Shown piece by piece: positions 1 through 11,185 of a DNA stretch of 64,000 nucleotides (its first letter is position 1; every line of letters begins with the position of its first letter). The notes beneath the pieces are model-generated. The model searched no databases. It saw only the letters and a program-made list of their open reading frames with translations, and was not told the DNA's origin. Where the stretch lies: NCBI GenBank assembly GCA_963932145.1, contig OZ010580.1, positions 3,716,634 to 3,780,633 on the forward strand, in the 5' to 3' direction. Both the position numbers and the translations under genes were made by a program. This stretch comes from Acanthosepion lycidas (taxonomy: Eukaryota; Mollusca; Cephalopoda; Sepiida; Sepiidae).

Positions 1-513
1 TATTCACAGTTAAATAAAGGGTAATAATACCATATATAACGGATCTATAGTGCAGTGATTAAGGGTAAAATAAAATGAATATAGATTTCATTCCAACGAG
101 ACTTGTCATAGCCAATTAAAGTCATAATTTTATTTTATTAATATTGACGATGCAATTTTCGTGGAAGTGTAACATTTTTGTACCTGAATAATTTTACTCA
201 CATTACGCGTACACTTTTTCCTCACGTTGAAAAACATCCTTTGCGCTAATAGTAATAATACAATAACTACTCATCTGTGGTTATAAAAGCAATTAAGAGT
301 AAGGTTAAATGATCTGCCTTGTAACTATTGTGTTTTTTTGGCTAATGATACTATACGGGCCTATAGTGAAGTCATTAAAGGAATATAAATGAATATATAA
401 TTAATATACAAATCTTTAAATTTCATTCGAAGAGATTTCAAATTAAATAAGAATCATAATGTAAATGGCACACATCTTGCAATGGCTAAACAACATGTTC
501 TGAGGAAGTGGGT

Positions 514-529
514 GGCCCTAAAAAGGGCC
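514..529 (-). terminator. Histone 3' stem-loop of H4 (copy a)
   Basis: On the minus strand this reads GGCCCTTTTTAGGGCC: a 6-bp stem and 4-nt loop, 21 bp after the H4 stop codon. This is the metazoan replication-dependent histone mRNA 3'-end signal bound by SLBP. A purine-rich downstream element is not obvious. Confidence 0.95.
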
Positions 530-550
530 GTTGTGTGAAATTTTTCAGAT

Positions 551-1523
<973 letters not shown>

Positions 1524-1562
1524 TTGTTTTTTATCTACAGATGCAACATTAAAAAAAAAAAC

Positions 1563-1584
1563 GGTCCTTTTTAGGGCCAATAAA
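1563..1584 (+). terminator. Histone 3' stem-loop of H3 (copy a) abutting AATAAA
   Basis: GGTCCTTTTTAGGGCC (1563-1578) forms a 6-bp stem with one G-T pair and a 4-nt loop, 39 bp after the H3 stop. AATAAA at 1579-1584 directly abuts the stem, so a polyadenylated transcript is possible as a fallback. That is inference. Confidence 0.93.
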
Positions 1585-2205
1585 TCATTTGAAATGTTTT
1601 TCTTGAAATTCATGATATGCATTTTCTTTCGGTTATGTTTTTTATAAATCTCCTTTCTTCCGTGTCGCAGTGAAACGTATTTTATTGTCTCTATTTTCAA
1701 TGTCAACTTTTCATTTCACTTTCGAAAATAGGGGTTCGATTTGCAATCTATATAAAACCCTAGGTATTTTGTCTGACATTTTACACGATACCACATGACA
1801 ATATCCCATTAGCAAATAGGGAAGACCATGCTGGTAATAAATTACATTTTTCTTGGCTTGTTTTAACTTTGGATATTTTTTTTATTTAATATCATATCTA
1901 GATTCTTTTCCTTATCTGTGGTTCGCTTCGCTATGATTTATTGAGAAATAGTATTTTTCTGTTGCTATATGCAGTTTCCTTCTCAGACTGGTTGTCATCC
2001 TAGGCTAGAAACCTATTCTATCCAGCTGGAGGGAAGGAAAAAGTTATACCATTCCCATGGCTGGATGCCGCAGAGTATAATGGAGCTTGAACTTGGTTCG
2101 CCTAGTTACGCTACTCGAATATTTTACTTTTAATGATTTACAAAAGCAGTATTATTTTTTACAGTCGTAAATATTTTTAATTGTAGAGATAAAATTATAA
2201 ATTAC
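1585..2205. other. AT-rich spacer with an inverted copy of a repeated spacer unit
   Basis: No gene was seen. The part from about 1910 onward, continuing to 2300, is the reverse complement of a spacer unit found in plus orientation near 34700-35340, 35340-35900 and 44200-44950. The shared landmarks are a CGCTTCGCTATGATTTATTG-like stretch, the AATGATTTACAAAAG stretch and the CATGCATAAATTATCACCGAT stretch. Confidence 0.6.
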
Positions 2206-5200
2206 TCATGCATAAATTATCACCGATCTAATTGCAAAATTACTTAGTTACTCTCATGGTGGCTGGCAGTCATAATTACATGCGTTTTTAATAATACTAA
2301 GATAAAATGTAAATTATTTTAAAATAATAGATTGTAACCTTTAATTAATAATAGATTTTATACTAGTTTTACTATAAAAGTTTAAAGGATTTACGAAGGG
2401 CGTTAATGCATTATTTAAATATCTTTTCATTAGGCAATATAGTAACTAATCACTAAATAAATTTTAAATATGCGACACATGTATAAGGTGTCTGGCTCCA
2501 TGAGATATTTATAACCACCATTTCCTGAATACTTCGAAATATTATCTCGCTTTCTTGAATTGGGACAATCAGATTAATGAGTTTTATAATGACCTATTCA
2601 TCTGGATTCTCAAAATAGAGCAAATGAAGTGAGGTTTCGTTAGGCACTGGAACAAAAAATGCAATCAGAGAAAATAAAATCAGAATGATGTAACTATGTC
2701 TCATAGATTAAGTACATTTAGAAATCCATTTTTGACATTTATCTCCTTGCTGTACGTTTCAAGGATTTCTTTTATCAAATCAAGAAATATTTGAATAATA
2801 AAGAATGTATAGTTTAATTACATTTTCGATAGTGACCCTTTTTTCGAAGAATTTTATTCGATTAGCAACTGTTAGATTATTTCTGCTATAGATGTATGTA
2901 CAGAATGAAGAAAACATGTTCTTAAACCACTGGTGAATGAAAATTTATCAATTTATTTTATTAAATTTTTTATTTACATTTTTCTTATACAATGGCGGCT
3001 AGATGAGAGTTGAAAAGAAATAATAATATTTTAAAAAAGGCCTGAAGAAAATTTTATTTATATACGGAAATTAATTTTTTCGTGAATTCGCTTACTTTTA
3101 GCTTTTCGAGTAGAAATAAAATTTAAGTTCAAAGAATGTATTTAAATTATTTAAAATGTGTTTTATTGAAAGTCCGTGTCGATACCTAGATAGACATTTT
3201 TTCTTATTATAATCGATAAATCAAACAAAAATACGTTGCCTCTTTTACATTTTACGGTTTTCAGACTAACTAAATGAGTTTTTAATATATCTTTTTGTAA
3301 TAGAAAAAAAATTGCAAATTCTTATGACCTTCACGTTTGTCATTTGTCAACTATTTCCGAGTCAGCCAAAAATCAGTATTTCAAAATCACGTGTCAATTG
3401 CATTTAATTGACCCTTCAGGATGTCATGAAAGCTCTTGTTAAAAGCTAAAGACCTTACATGGAGCATCAGGTGTTATTCAATAAATGTCACCTTTCGGAT
3501 AAACACTTATTCCACCCACTCATTTAACACCTGCAACAAAGTAAAACAGGTCACTCGATACTAAAGTGATTAAAATTGAAATTCTAATAAAAAAAAACAA
3601 ACAAATCTGTGTGTTCCAAAGTCTGCGTCTTTTAAAGAATTTAAAAATTAATAAATTTAAATTCTAATCAAAATTAAGAAAAATGAAAACAATTCTTGTA
3701 TAAATGTATTCTTCATTGAAATTCTTTTATATTAAGACAATAGTATCCATAATATATTTCATTCATGAAAGAAATCAAAGGCTTTTCTAAATAATGTCTT
3801 AGTTCTATTGCATTTTTATTTTCGTTAAAATGTTAATGGCCCTTAAAATAATAAGGTTTTTATTTGCTTTGTTCTTAATGACCGACTTAGTGCTTTACAT
3901 TTTATTTGGAGGATACTGGGTCCTTTAAACTTGGTAATACCAACAGTCAACGAGAAAGACAATTCTAATGTTTAAAATAATGATACTGAAGTATGATGAA
4001 TTCCGTTATAGCATTATGCCCTTGACCCACCCATTTTTGTTGTGGGTGCAGTACATATGGTACAATAACGATTCTATAATGGGATACGATTTCTTAAATT
4101 TTATTTTATTAATCTTCTGTTTAATATTCTTACAATTTATCACAGCAGACATAGAAAAAATATAATAAAGTAGTCATTCTTTTCTGTTGATTCAGTTCAA
4201 ATGTTCAAAAAGAAAAGCACGACACGTTCATCTCTCGCCGGACTTCAGTTGCCCATCGACCGTATTCATCGTCTCCAACATGTCGGTGGTTCCCTCTACA
4301 TGTTCTCGGATGAATATGAAATACTTACATAGACAAGAAAGTCAGCATAATTCCTTCTCACTAATGTCAAGGAATTGAACAAACTGTTGGTCAAAAATTG
4401 GAGTTACCTTCACCCTAACATCAAAGCTCTCCTTCAAAGGACCAAAAAGTCGAACTAAATTAATTTAACTCTCAAAGGTGATATAAGTTTAATTATATGG
4501 CACATTAATCTGATTGTCAGATGGAGTTCGCATTCATTCGCACCTGGTCTCGTCGGCGCAGTTATGAAGATGGAGTTACTATAGTCTTCTGGTATTTCAC
4601 CACTGTTGTATATTTAATTTTATCGATGTCGAAATTGTCTAAGGCTAATAGCATCAACATTACAATCCCATCTGGTCCTGCTGCTTTTTTTTCTTTTTTC
4701 ATCTTGACCAATGACGATCTTATCTCAGACTTTAACATTTCAAGTCATTCTACATTTATGTATTCATAATTTCGTTCATACTGTTTGTTGTTTGCAAACT
4801 AAGAACGCTTCTAAATGTCCACAGTTTGCTGTCTATCGCCGTATCTCCATAATACTTCTCATTTTGTAGTTAATATTGTCAGATATTTGTTTTATGGCTA
4901 CAGACAGCAATGTTGCATAATGCAAGTTTAGCCGTCATTTTCAATGGAGGAATAAATATTTGCAGAACGATAATTATAATATGAACCTACTACGACCATT
5001 TTAAAAGTTAACAGTAACAAACACGTGTTGTGTTACTGTTATGTTTTAAAATTAATGCACTAGCTTTAAACGTATGAACTTAATGCATTAATTTTAAACG
5101 TATGCAATCGCTGAACACTTCCGACTCGGTTCATTTGTTATTGGGCGATTATATGTTTAGTTTATAGTAGGCACCTATAAAGAAACGCAATTCCTAAGTT

Positions 5201-6030
5201 TTAAAATTAATTTTTAAAATGAAAAATCTTGAAGCTTTTCCTTTTAATTTCAAACTAATTGATTAAATTTAATTATATTGACTGATTTCAGTAATGTTTA
5301 GCCATCTGTAAGTAGAACGTAGATTTAAGTGAACAAATTATTTACCTCGTTATTTTTAAGCAAACTTTCCGCGCACTAATTTTAATTTCTTTTTTGTACT
5401 TAGGTTTCACTTTTATGTTTACGATGCTTTATGGAAAATATATTATAAAGAAATTAAAATAAGACTGTTAAGAGTGAGATTAAATATCACATTTCATACG
5501 AAAGGTATCTATTTATAGTTACCATTCTTATGAAATTATATCAGAAGTGTACATAAAATACTATAATTTTGTATACATTTATTACATTTTACTGTGTTAT
5601 TTGTATTTCCATTCATTTTATTAATTTTGATATATCATTTATGGAAAAATGTCATAACTGAGATTTATATAAAAATAAGATCATATAAATATCATAAGAT
5701 GATACTGATACTTGTAGGTACCCTTCTCAGTTGAAATTGATAAATCAAATTAACTTCTTTTGTTTCGCAAAAGTAAAGGCCTTAACAGCGGAAAACAAAG
5801 CTTAACTCAACTAACGCATTGTATTCTGGTTGGTCTTCCGTACTTTATAATTACAGCCCGATTACAAACACAAAATTACATTTCTTAATTACTGCGGGCC
5901 TTCTGATTAATCAAAACGATACAATTACAACGCGCTAAAATCTATCTCATAAGGACACTTAGGAAACCCGATTTTAACAACTTAAATGTAAAAAATCTAT
6001 TATAATTAAAGAAATAATTGTATTAAAAAT
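2206..6030. repeat. Large segmental duplication, copy A (partner 59273-64000)
   Basis: Nearly collinear with 59273 to the window end, with only a few percent of differences and small indels. Copy B carries about 870 extra bases (62412-63283) at the point corresponding to 5329. The unit contains the H2A-like pseudogene at 4201 and otherwise AT-rich spacer without recognisable genes. Copy B starts exactly at the broken end of an LTR fragment. Confidence 0.93.
4201..4458 (+). pseudogene. Histone H2A-derived pseudogene (duplicated copy 1)
   Basis: The first 43 codons (4201-4332) give an H2A-like N-terminal piece: KKKSTTRSSLAGLQLPIDRI corresponds to the H2A stretch [20 protein letters not shown]. 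It lacks the segment LRKGNYSQ and then runs into a TAG. Beyond that stop, H2A similarity resumes in pieces: DKKVSIIPSH, KELNKLL, HPNIKALLQ, and a final TKKSN before TAA. It therefore has at least two stops and a deletion and cannot encode a normal H2A. No histone stem-loop follows closely. The copy at 61284 differs at only about one base over the 258 bp. Confidence 0.8.
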
Positions 6031-7079
6031 TCATTTTTCATCGAAAAAATTTTTTGCTTTCAGAAAGTATTGTTCATATTCATAAAAACAACTAAAAGCA
6101 AATAAAAGCATTTGAAATTAAATAATATATTTGTTTTATTGAGTTTTGTATGTTACAATTCAGAGCTGATTTTCAGGTAGTGCGGATTCAATTAAAAAAA
6201 TAAAATAAAACATGATTTGCATTCCTCAAAGCGTTGTGCTTTTAACTATTGTAAGTTATAATAACTAGACTCGATCGAATTTCTAGCGTTTTCATAAAAT
6301 TAGTTATGGGGTTGGGGGTTAATAAATATAAAACATATTTCCGTCATGACTTTAATAAAAAAAAAACAAACTTATAATAATTTCGATCATCTGTGAATAG
6401 TTTCTGAAAGATTCATTAACATCAGACAATTATTTTCATTTTTGCAAGATTTTCCAAATTAATGTGTCATACAAAAAAAAAAAAAAACTGCTAAAAATTG
6501 TTATTTTACTAGTTCCGGTGATACAAAGAGAAACAAGGTTTTTTTTAATCAAAATTTAGAATATTCTAAAAAGAAATAAAATATTTTAAAAATAATTTAA
6601 AAAAAACTTTGGTCTTTCTTCTTTATAATAACATTAAAATTTAGACGATAACATTTTGTTTTCGTCAAATTTGGCGTCTTTTTCATCATGCTATGCTATT
6701 TTGGGGGGGATTTCGGGGAGTTACCTACCTAAAAACTTAGTGTCAATTTTACATCCTTTCCATATCAAAAGTGAGCGTTACGTTGGTACTAAGTTCATTC
6801 ATAATGGAGGATATTCAATTTCCTCAATCATGGAGGGTATCCAACGGTCCACCAATTAACATTACATCTAGGAAATGATTTCTCTGGGGATTTTCTCCAT
6901 CAGGCACACCTGATATATTATGATATTTTTCTTAATTACTGTCAAGAATTCTGCACTTATTGATATTGAAAATCGGATCTTGGCAATTGTGTATGATGAG
7001 TTACTAACCCTAACACTAACAACAAAATATCTGAAAAAAAAAAAAAAAACTCATATAATCCAAGACAGATTAATGTTGA
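6031..7079. other. AT-rich spacer, old inverted spacer-repeat copy
   Basis: No gene was seen. The stretch 6120-6730 (landmarks TTGAGTTTTGTAT...CAGAGCTGA, a CTGAAAGATTCATTAA-like segment, and the TTTTTCAT.ATGCTATGCT stretch) is related to 32990-33510 in the same orientation, and to 31850-32060 and 56960-57210 in the opposite one. Poly-A runs are frequent. Confidence 0.5.
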
Positions 7080-7275
7080 TGAAAATCATACTGGAATGCT
7101 CAATGACAACCAAAAAGTGGCATATCACATCATCACTAAATGCGACAGGTATCAGAAATAAGGTATGTTTCCTACATGATCCAGGTGGAAATGGGAAAAC
7201 TTTGGTAACAATTTTGATACTAACCACACACAGAAAGGAGCAAAGAATTTCTCTTGCTGTGGTATAATCTGGAAA
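7080..7275 (+). pseudogene. Helitron-type helicase fragment (first piece)
   Basis: Conceptual pieces match the start of the Helitron (PIF1-like) helicase: LNDNQKVAYHIITKCDRYQ, then, in another frame, FLHDPGGNGKTLV, the Walker A (P-loop) region. The frame is broken between them. The end (about 7225-7275) repeats the sequence of 7870-7920, so this is a partial duplicate of the relic that follows. It is a dead fragment. The helicase would act in rolling-circle transposition. Confidence 0.7.
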
Positions 7276-7789
7276 TGTGTTGTGGATTCCGGGATGAAAT
7301 CCGGTCTCAAAACGAATGACAAACGCAGGAATGATATATAGCAAATAAATGTATTGACGTAATAATACAATTTGTAATACGGTTAGTAGATCCAGAAATG
7401 CGGTTAGTAGCAATAATAATATATATACAGTTTGGGAAATTCAGTATCGAAGTGTGATTTTCTTCTGAGTCTACGTGCTCGCAACTGTGACTCCTACAAA
7501 GCGGTTACCTCACTCTCTCACTATATCACTGTCACTGTATCACTCTCTAACTTCTAGGTATTCACCGGCAGCAGTACAATTACACACTAGGCGAGTCCAC
7601 TTGTACAAAAAATGGGTGGCCCCCTTATCACAACCCTCCTTAGATCCCTTTTGGAGGCACTTAGTATTTTTTTCTCTTATGGTCGATAGTCAGAGGTTCG
7701 GTACATTTTCTCTTCCTGTTTGGCCTTCTAATTACTGTGTCTTCCTGTGGTCTTTGGATCTCAAACGCTTCGAAGATTGCATCCATTGC
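7276..7789. other. Unrecognised insert between two helicase pieces
   Basis: About 515 bp that separates the duplicated helicase ends. It includes a CACTCTCTCACTATATCACTG-like pyrimidine-rich stretch (7507-7555). I do not recognise a family, a terminal repeat or a credible gene. Confidence 0.4.
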
Positions 7790-8790
7790 ATATCACATCA
7801 TCACTGAAGGTATGTTTCCTATATGATCCAGGTGGAACTGGGAAAACTTTGGTAAAAATTTTGACAGTGACCAAACTCAGAAAGGAACGAAGAATTTCCC
7901 TTGCTGTGGCATAATCTGGAATTTCATCCACATTACTACCAGGAGGGCAGAACTGTTTCTATTTCATTCAAACTTCCACTTGACCTTTATATGAATGAAA
8001 ACCCAGTCTGCAACATTAGCAATGCTTCTGGGATGGCAGAAATTATAAGACAATGTCATTTACCGTAATTCTCCATGTATAATACGCTTTCATCCATAAT
8101 ACGTACACCTAAAATTGTGCAGAAAGTGTGGGCAAAATTTTTCTACTCACGCATAATACGCACCTTTTTTTGGTAATCAAGCCCTACAAATTCTACCCCT
8201 CCAATTTCATTACAGCCAACGTTTCCTACACTTATTTAAAAAAAAAAGAAGCCGTTTAAAACATAGAACAATGTTATTCTAATTTAGTTTTATGATAATT
8301 CTTATTTTATTTTACGGCAATTTCTAAAGATTTTTGTAGTTGTGCATAATATGCACCTCTGATTTTTCTTATTATTATTAAGAAAAAAATGCGTATTATA
8401 CATGGGGAATTACGGTATTTGTGTTTGATAAATGTACTATGATACATAAGAGAACTCTGGGGGTAACTGATGGAATGTTAAGCTATATAAGAAACAGTCA
8501 GTCTTTAATGGAACGAGTCACCGTAGTTTTATCAGGAGATTTCAGGCAAATCCTTCCAGTTATACCAAAAGAGACAAAAGCTGATAAGGTTCGAGCATGT
8601 TTGAAATCTTTCAGACTTTGGCAACATGTCAACACCATAAAACTGTAAACAAATATGAAATCTGTTCTTTCTAATGATCGAATGTCTGTAGAATTTCTAA
8701 AAAGATTATTATTCCTAGGAGAAGGGGTAGCTCCTGGGGACAATGAAGGTTGCTTAAACCTGTCTTTTCCAAATGATGACATGTAAGTAA
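7790..8790 (+). pseudogene. Helitron-type helicase relic (second, longer piece)
   Basis: Pieces in order: FLYDPGGTGKTLVKI (Walker A), ISLAVA, SGISSTLLPGGQ, a LPLDLYMNENP-like segment, MAEIIRQCHL, then after the interrupting MITE FDKCTMIHKRTLGVTDGMLS, VVLSGDFRQILPVIPKET and LKSFRLWQHVNTIKL. These follow the order of helicase motifs I to III of the Helitron PIF1-like helicase. The Walker B Asp-Glu has become Asp-Lys (FDK), several frameshifts and stops are present, and no Rep domain is visible. The longest clean stretch is 8421-8648. It is a dead relic. Confidence 0.8.
8063..8415. mobile_element. MITE with 25-bp terminal inverted repeats and TA target duplication
   Basis: Begins CCGTAATTCTCCATGTATAA and ends with the reverse complement of that 25-bp arm with one mismatch. 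TA flanks both sides (8061-8062 and 8416-8417), as for Tc1/mariner-type MITEs. It is 353 bp long and has no coding capacity. Removing it and one TA restores an open helicase reading frame across the junction (HLFVFDKC), so it landed inside the Helitron helicase sequence. Confidence 0.9.
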
Positions 8791-8822
8791 AATACTTTAA
8801 ATAAAGTTCACTTGGTACTTGC

Positions 8823-8825
<3 letters not shown>

Positions 8826-8871
<46 letters not shown>
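8826..8871. repeat. (TA)n microsatellite
   Basis: About 23 uninterrupted TA units just after the end of the recognisable helicase relic. Confidence 0.95.
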
Positions 8872-8873
<2 letters not shown>

Positions 8874-9420
8874 TCAAAAATTTATCAATAAAAGAAAAAA
8901 GTTTACTTAGGAGAAATATGAAGACACTGACAAAATTTAGATAAAAAATAATTGTAATATACTTCTAACCAACTGATTTAAAATATCTATAATACAAAAC
9001 TAGTTTAACATTTCTCTGTGAAACTTGTCTTAATTAGTCCCAGTCATATGCTGACGGATAGATCATCCGCGGTTCATTTCAAGAATTTCTTATCCAACCT
9101 TGTGTTCATTTATTTCTTTTGTGTTGTTGGAGCAATTACGTTTTGGTTTGATGTTGGTCTATGATTAGATTGAGGTATATTGACAGTATGGTCGTGCCAT
9201 TGTCATTCCCTAAGATACTCGTGGCATTTGGTCTGCTGTATATGGCGTGGTAGCAGTTTGATCGAACCGAGTTCCAACCCCCTCCTTACTTCCGACAATG
9301 CATCTATCGGAGAGTTAGGGTGGTCAATTCGAAATATCACTCATTTCCGAAATATCCGTCTGATGAAGAGGTTATCATCTGTTTGTAGCCTCTCGATAAT
9401 ATGAATTGATTTGGGGTGAA
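8872..9420. other. Unassigned repeat-like stretch with a hammerhead-like motif
   Basis: Less AT-rich than the surrounding spacer and probably a transposon remnant. At 9360-9399 it reads CTGATGA, then AGAGG...CCTCT as a 5-bp stem, then CGATAA. This resembles the CTGANGA-stem-CGAAAC core of hammerhead motifs in Penelope-like element ends, with GAAA changed to GATA. No protein similarity was recognised. Confidence 0.35.
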
Positions 9421-11181
9421 CTGGAGCGCCAACAATGACTGTGCTTTAAATGAGGCCCATTCAACGTTTTTTTTAATCTGTTAGCCTAATCAAAACCTGA
9501 AGGCAATAGTGATAACATCCAATGTGTTAACAGATAAGTTGCGATTTTTGCTGCATACAATATACTGAATCTGAATCTATCAAGTTGAACAGTATCAGGT
9601 ACAATGGTTGAACTTGTTTTACCTCTCAATGCCTGAACTTATATCTATTTATTACCTTTTAGCAAAGTGTTATTTGCCTGGTGAATAAGCGATATAATCG
9701 CCTATAAATTATCCCCCAAATCTTTTCGCTATAAATTGTTTAGCTCTAAACTCAACGGAACGGACGAAGGATATTTTCGTAATTCTTAAACTATAATAAT
9801 TATATATCGATAGCACAAACTAATACTAACGAATAAGAAACAAGAGTTTGTCTAGTTTTGGTCTTCACAAACAAAACTGGACAGTTTCTTCTGCCAGAGA
9901 AAACCATTTTAGAATTTTTTTTACATAAATAAATACAAGTTCTGATAAAAGATTTAAGTTGTGCCAAATCATAATTGCCTGACACGAGATTTATTCCTTT
10001 CAAACAAAATCTACAAACTACAAAACTACAAACAGAGAAAAGCACGTTTGATTTGTGCAACAATGATTTCGTGAAAGAATCTTTTTTAAAAGCGGCCCAG
10101 GTTCGATTACCGGCCGATCCAAAACATTTGATCGTTTTTTAACCATTGAAATAATCTTAGACTGTTATCTGCCATCAGAATCTCAATGCCAATATTTTCT
10201 CCTGTTATATGTGTGGGTCGGATTTGTTTAAAAGATTTATTGATTGTCATCATTGATAACTTTTAGGTACAATATATATAGGTACCTCCAAAAACCGATA
10301 TCTAAGATTTAAAATTCTTAGTTTTAATTTCAGTATAATAGATTAAATTTAATATTTTCAATAAGCACAATACTTTGTTGTATTTCAAAACGAATTTAAA
10401 TTGATTGAAATGAGTATTTTTAAATCTCTAAAAATAACTGATTTAACCATATCTACAAATCTACGTAATTTTTTGTATTAAAAATTTATTTTAAAAATAT
10501 AATATACTTTCCTCAAACTTTCTTTGAGTATAATTAGCTGATTTAAAGAATAATTAATCTAATTTGAAACAAATATTATTTACTTACATTTTAATATATT
10601 GCAAAATTGTTTTTTATTAACACGGATGTAGGTGTTTTTATGATAGACTTATGTTCGGAAATTTTTTTTCAGGTGGGATATATCTTTAAAAATGACTTGA
10701 CGAATATGACGTGAACACCTTTTCCATATACTTATTTTAACCACCAATAATCTGAAAAATTTAAAAAAATGTTCTAGGTAATCATTTTGCAGAGATTCAA
10801 TTTTTAGCTTAAAATTTACTGTTGTTACCTCTCACATTTTCTGATAATATCATTCTAAAGTACAATCTTCGTTCTAAAGTTTAACCTTAGTCATAAAGCG
10901 CAATCTTAGTTCTAAAGATTAATCTTTAGTTCTAATGTTTAGTCTTAAACTTTTTATTATAAAATCATATAATCAATTCTGTAGGTATAAAAATAAATGC
11001 TGGTTTTGTTAACATAAAAATCATGAAAATATATTAATTCAAATACAATTGTCTAATTATGTTTGAAAATGATTCTAATTTAATAAAATATGTAAAGACA
11101 ACAATACAAATTCAAATTTCTATAATGATTCTAATATGAGACCAGAACAAACGTTCACCAAAATTGAGAATGTTTATTGAA
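9421..11181. other. AT-rich spacer
   Basis: No gene was recognised, apart from the tRNA-Gly fragment at 10092. A small family of similar units reading TTAGTTCTAA(A/T)G is visible at 10855-10945. An 87-codon frame on the minus strand (9800-10063) has no recognisable similarity. Confidence 0.5.
10092..10121 (+). pseudogene. 3' half of a tRNA-Gly
   Basis: Thirty bases match the T-arm and acceptor end of the tRNA-Gly at 26826 with three changes: GCGGCCCAGGTTCGATTACC, then GGCCGATCCA. No D-arm or anticodon arm precedes it. Confidence 0.75.
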
Positions 11182-11185
11182 ACAT

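Noticed and set aside
3838-3860. ATGGCCCTTAAAATAATAAGG as a histone stem-loop
   Set aside because: Only the 5' arm matches and the loop would be too long; a link to the H2A stem-loop is possible but not supportable.
9800-10063. 87-codon minus-strand frame
   Set aside because: No recognisable family, no regulatory context, AT-rich spacer around it.
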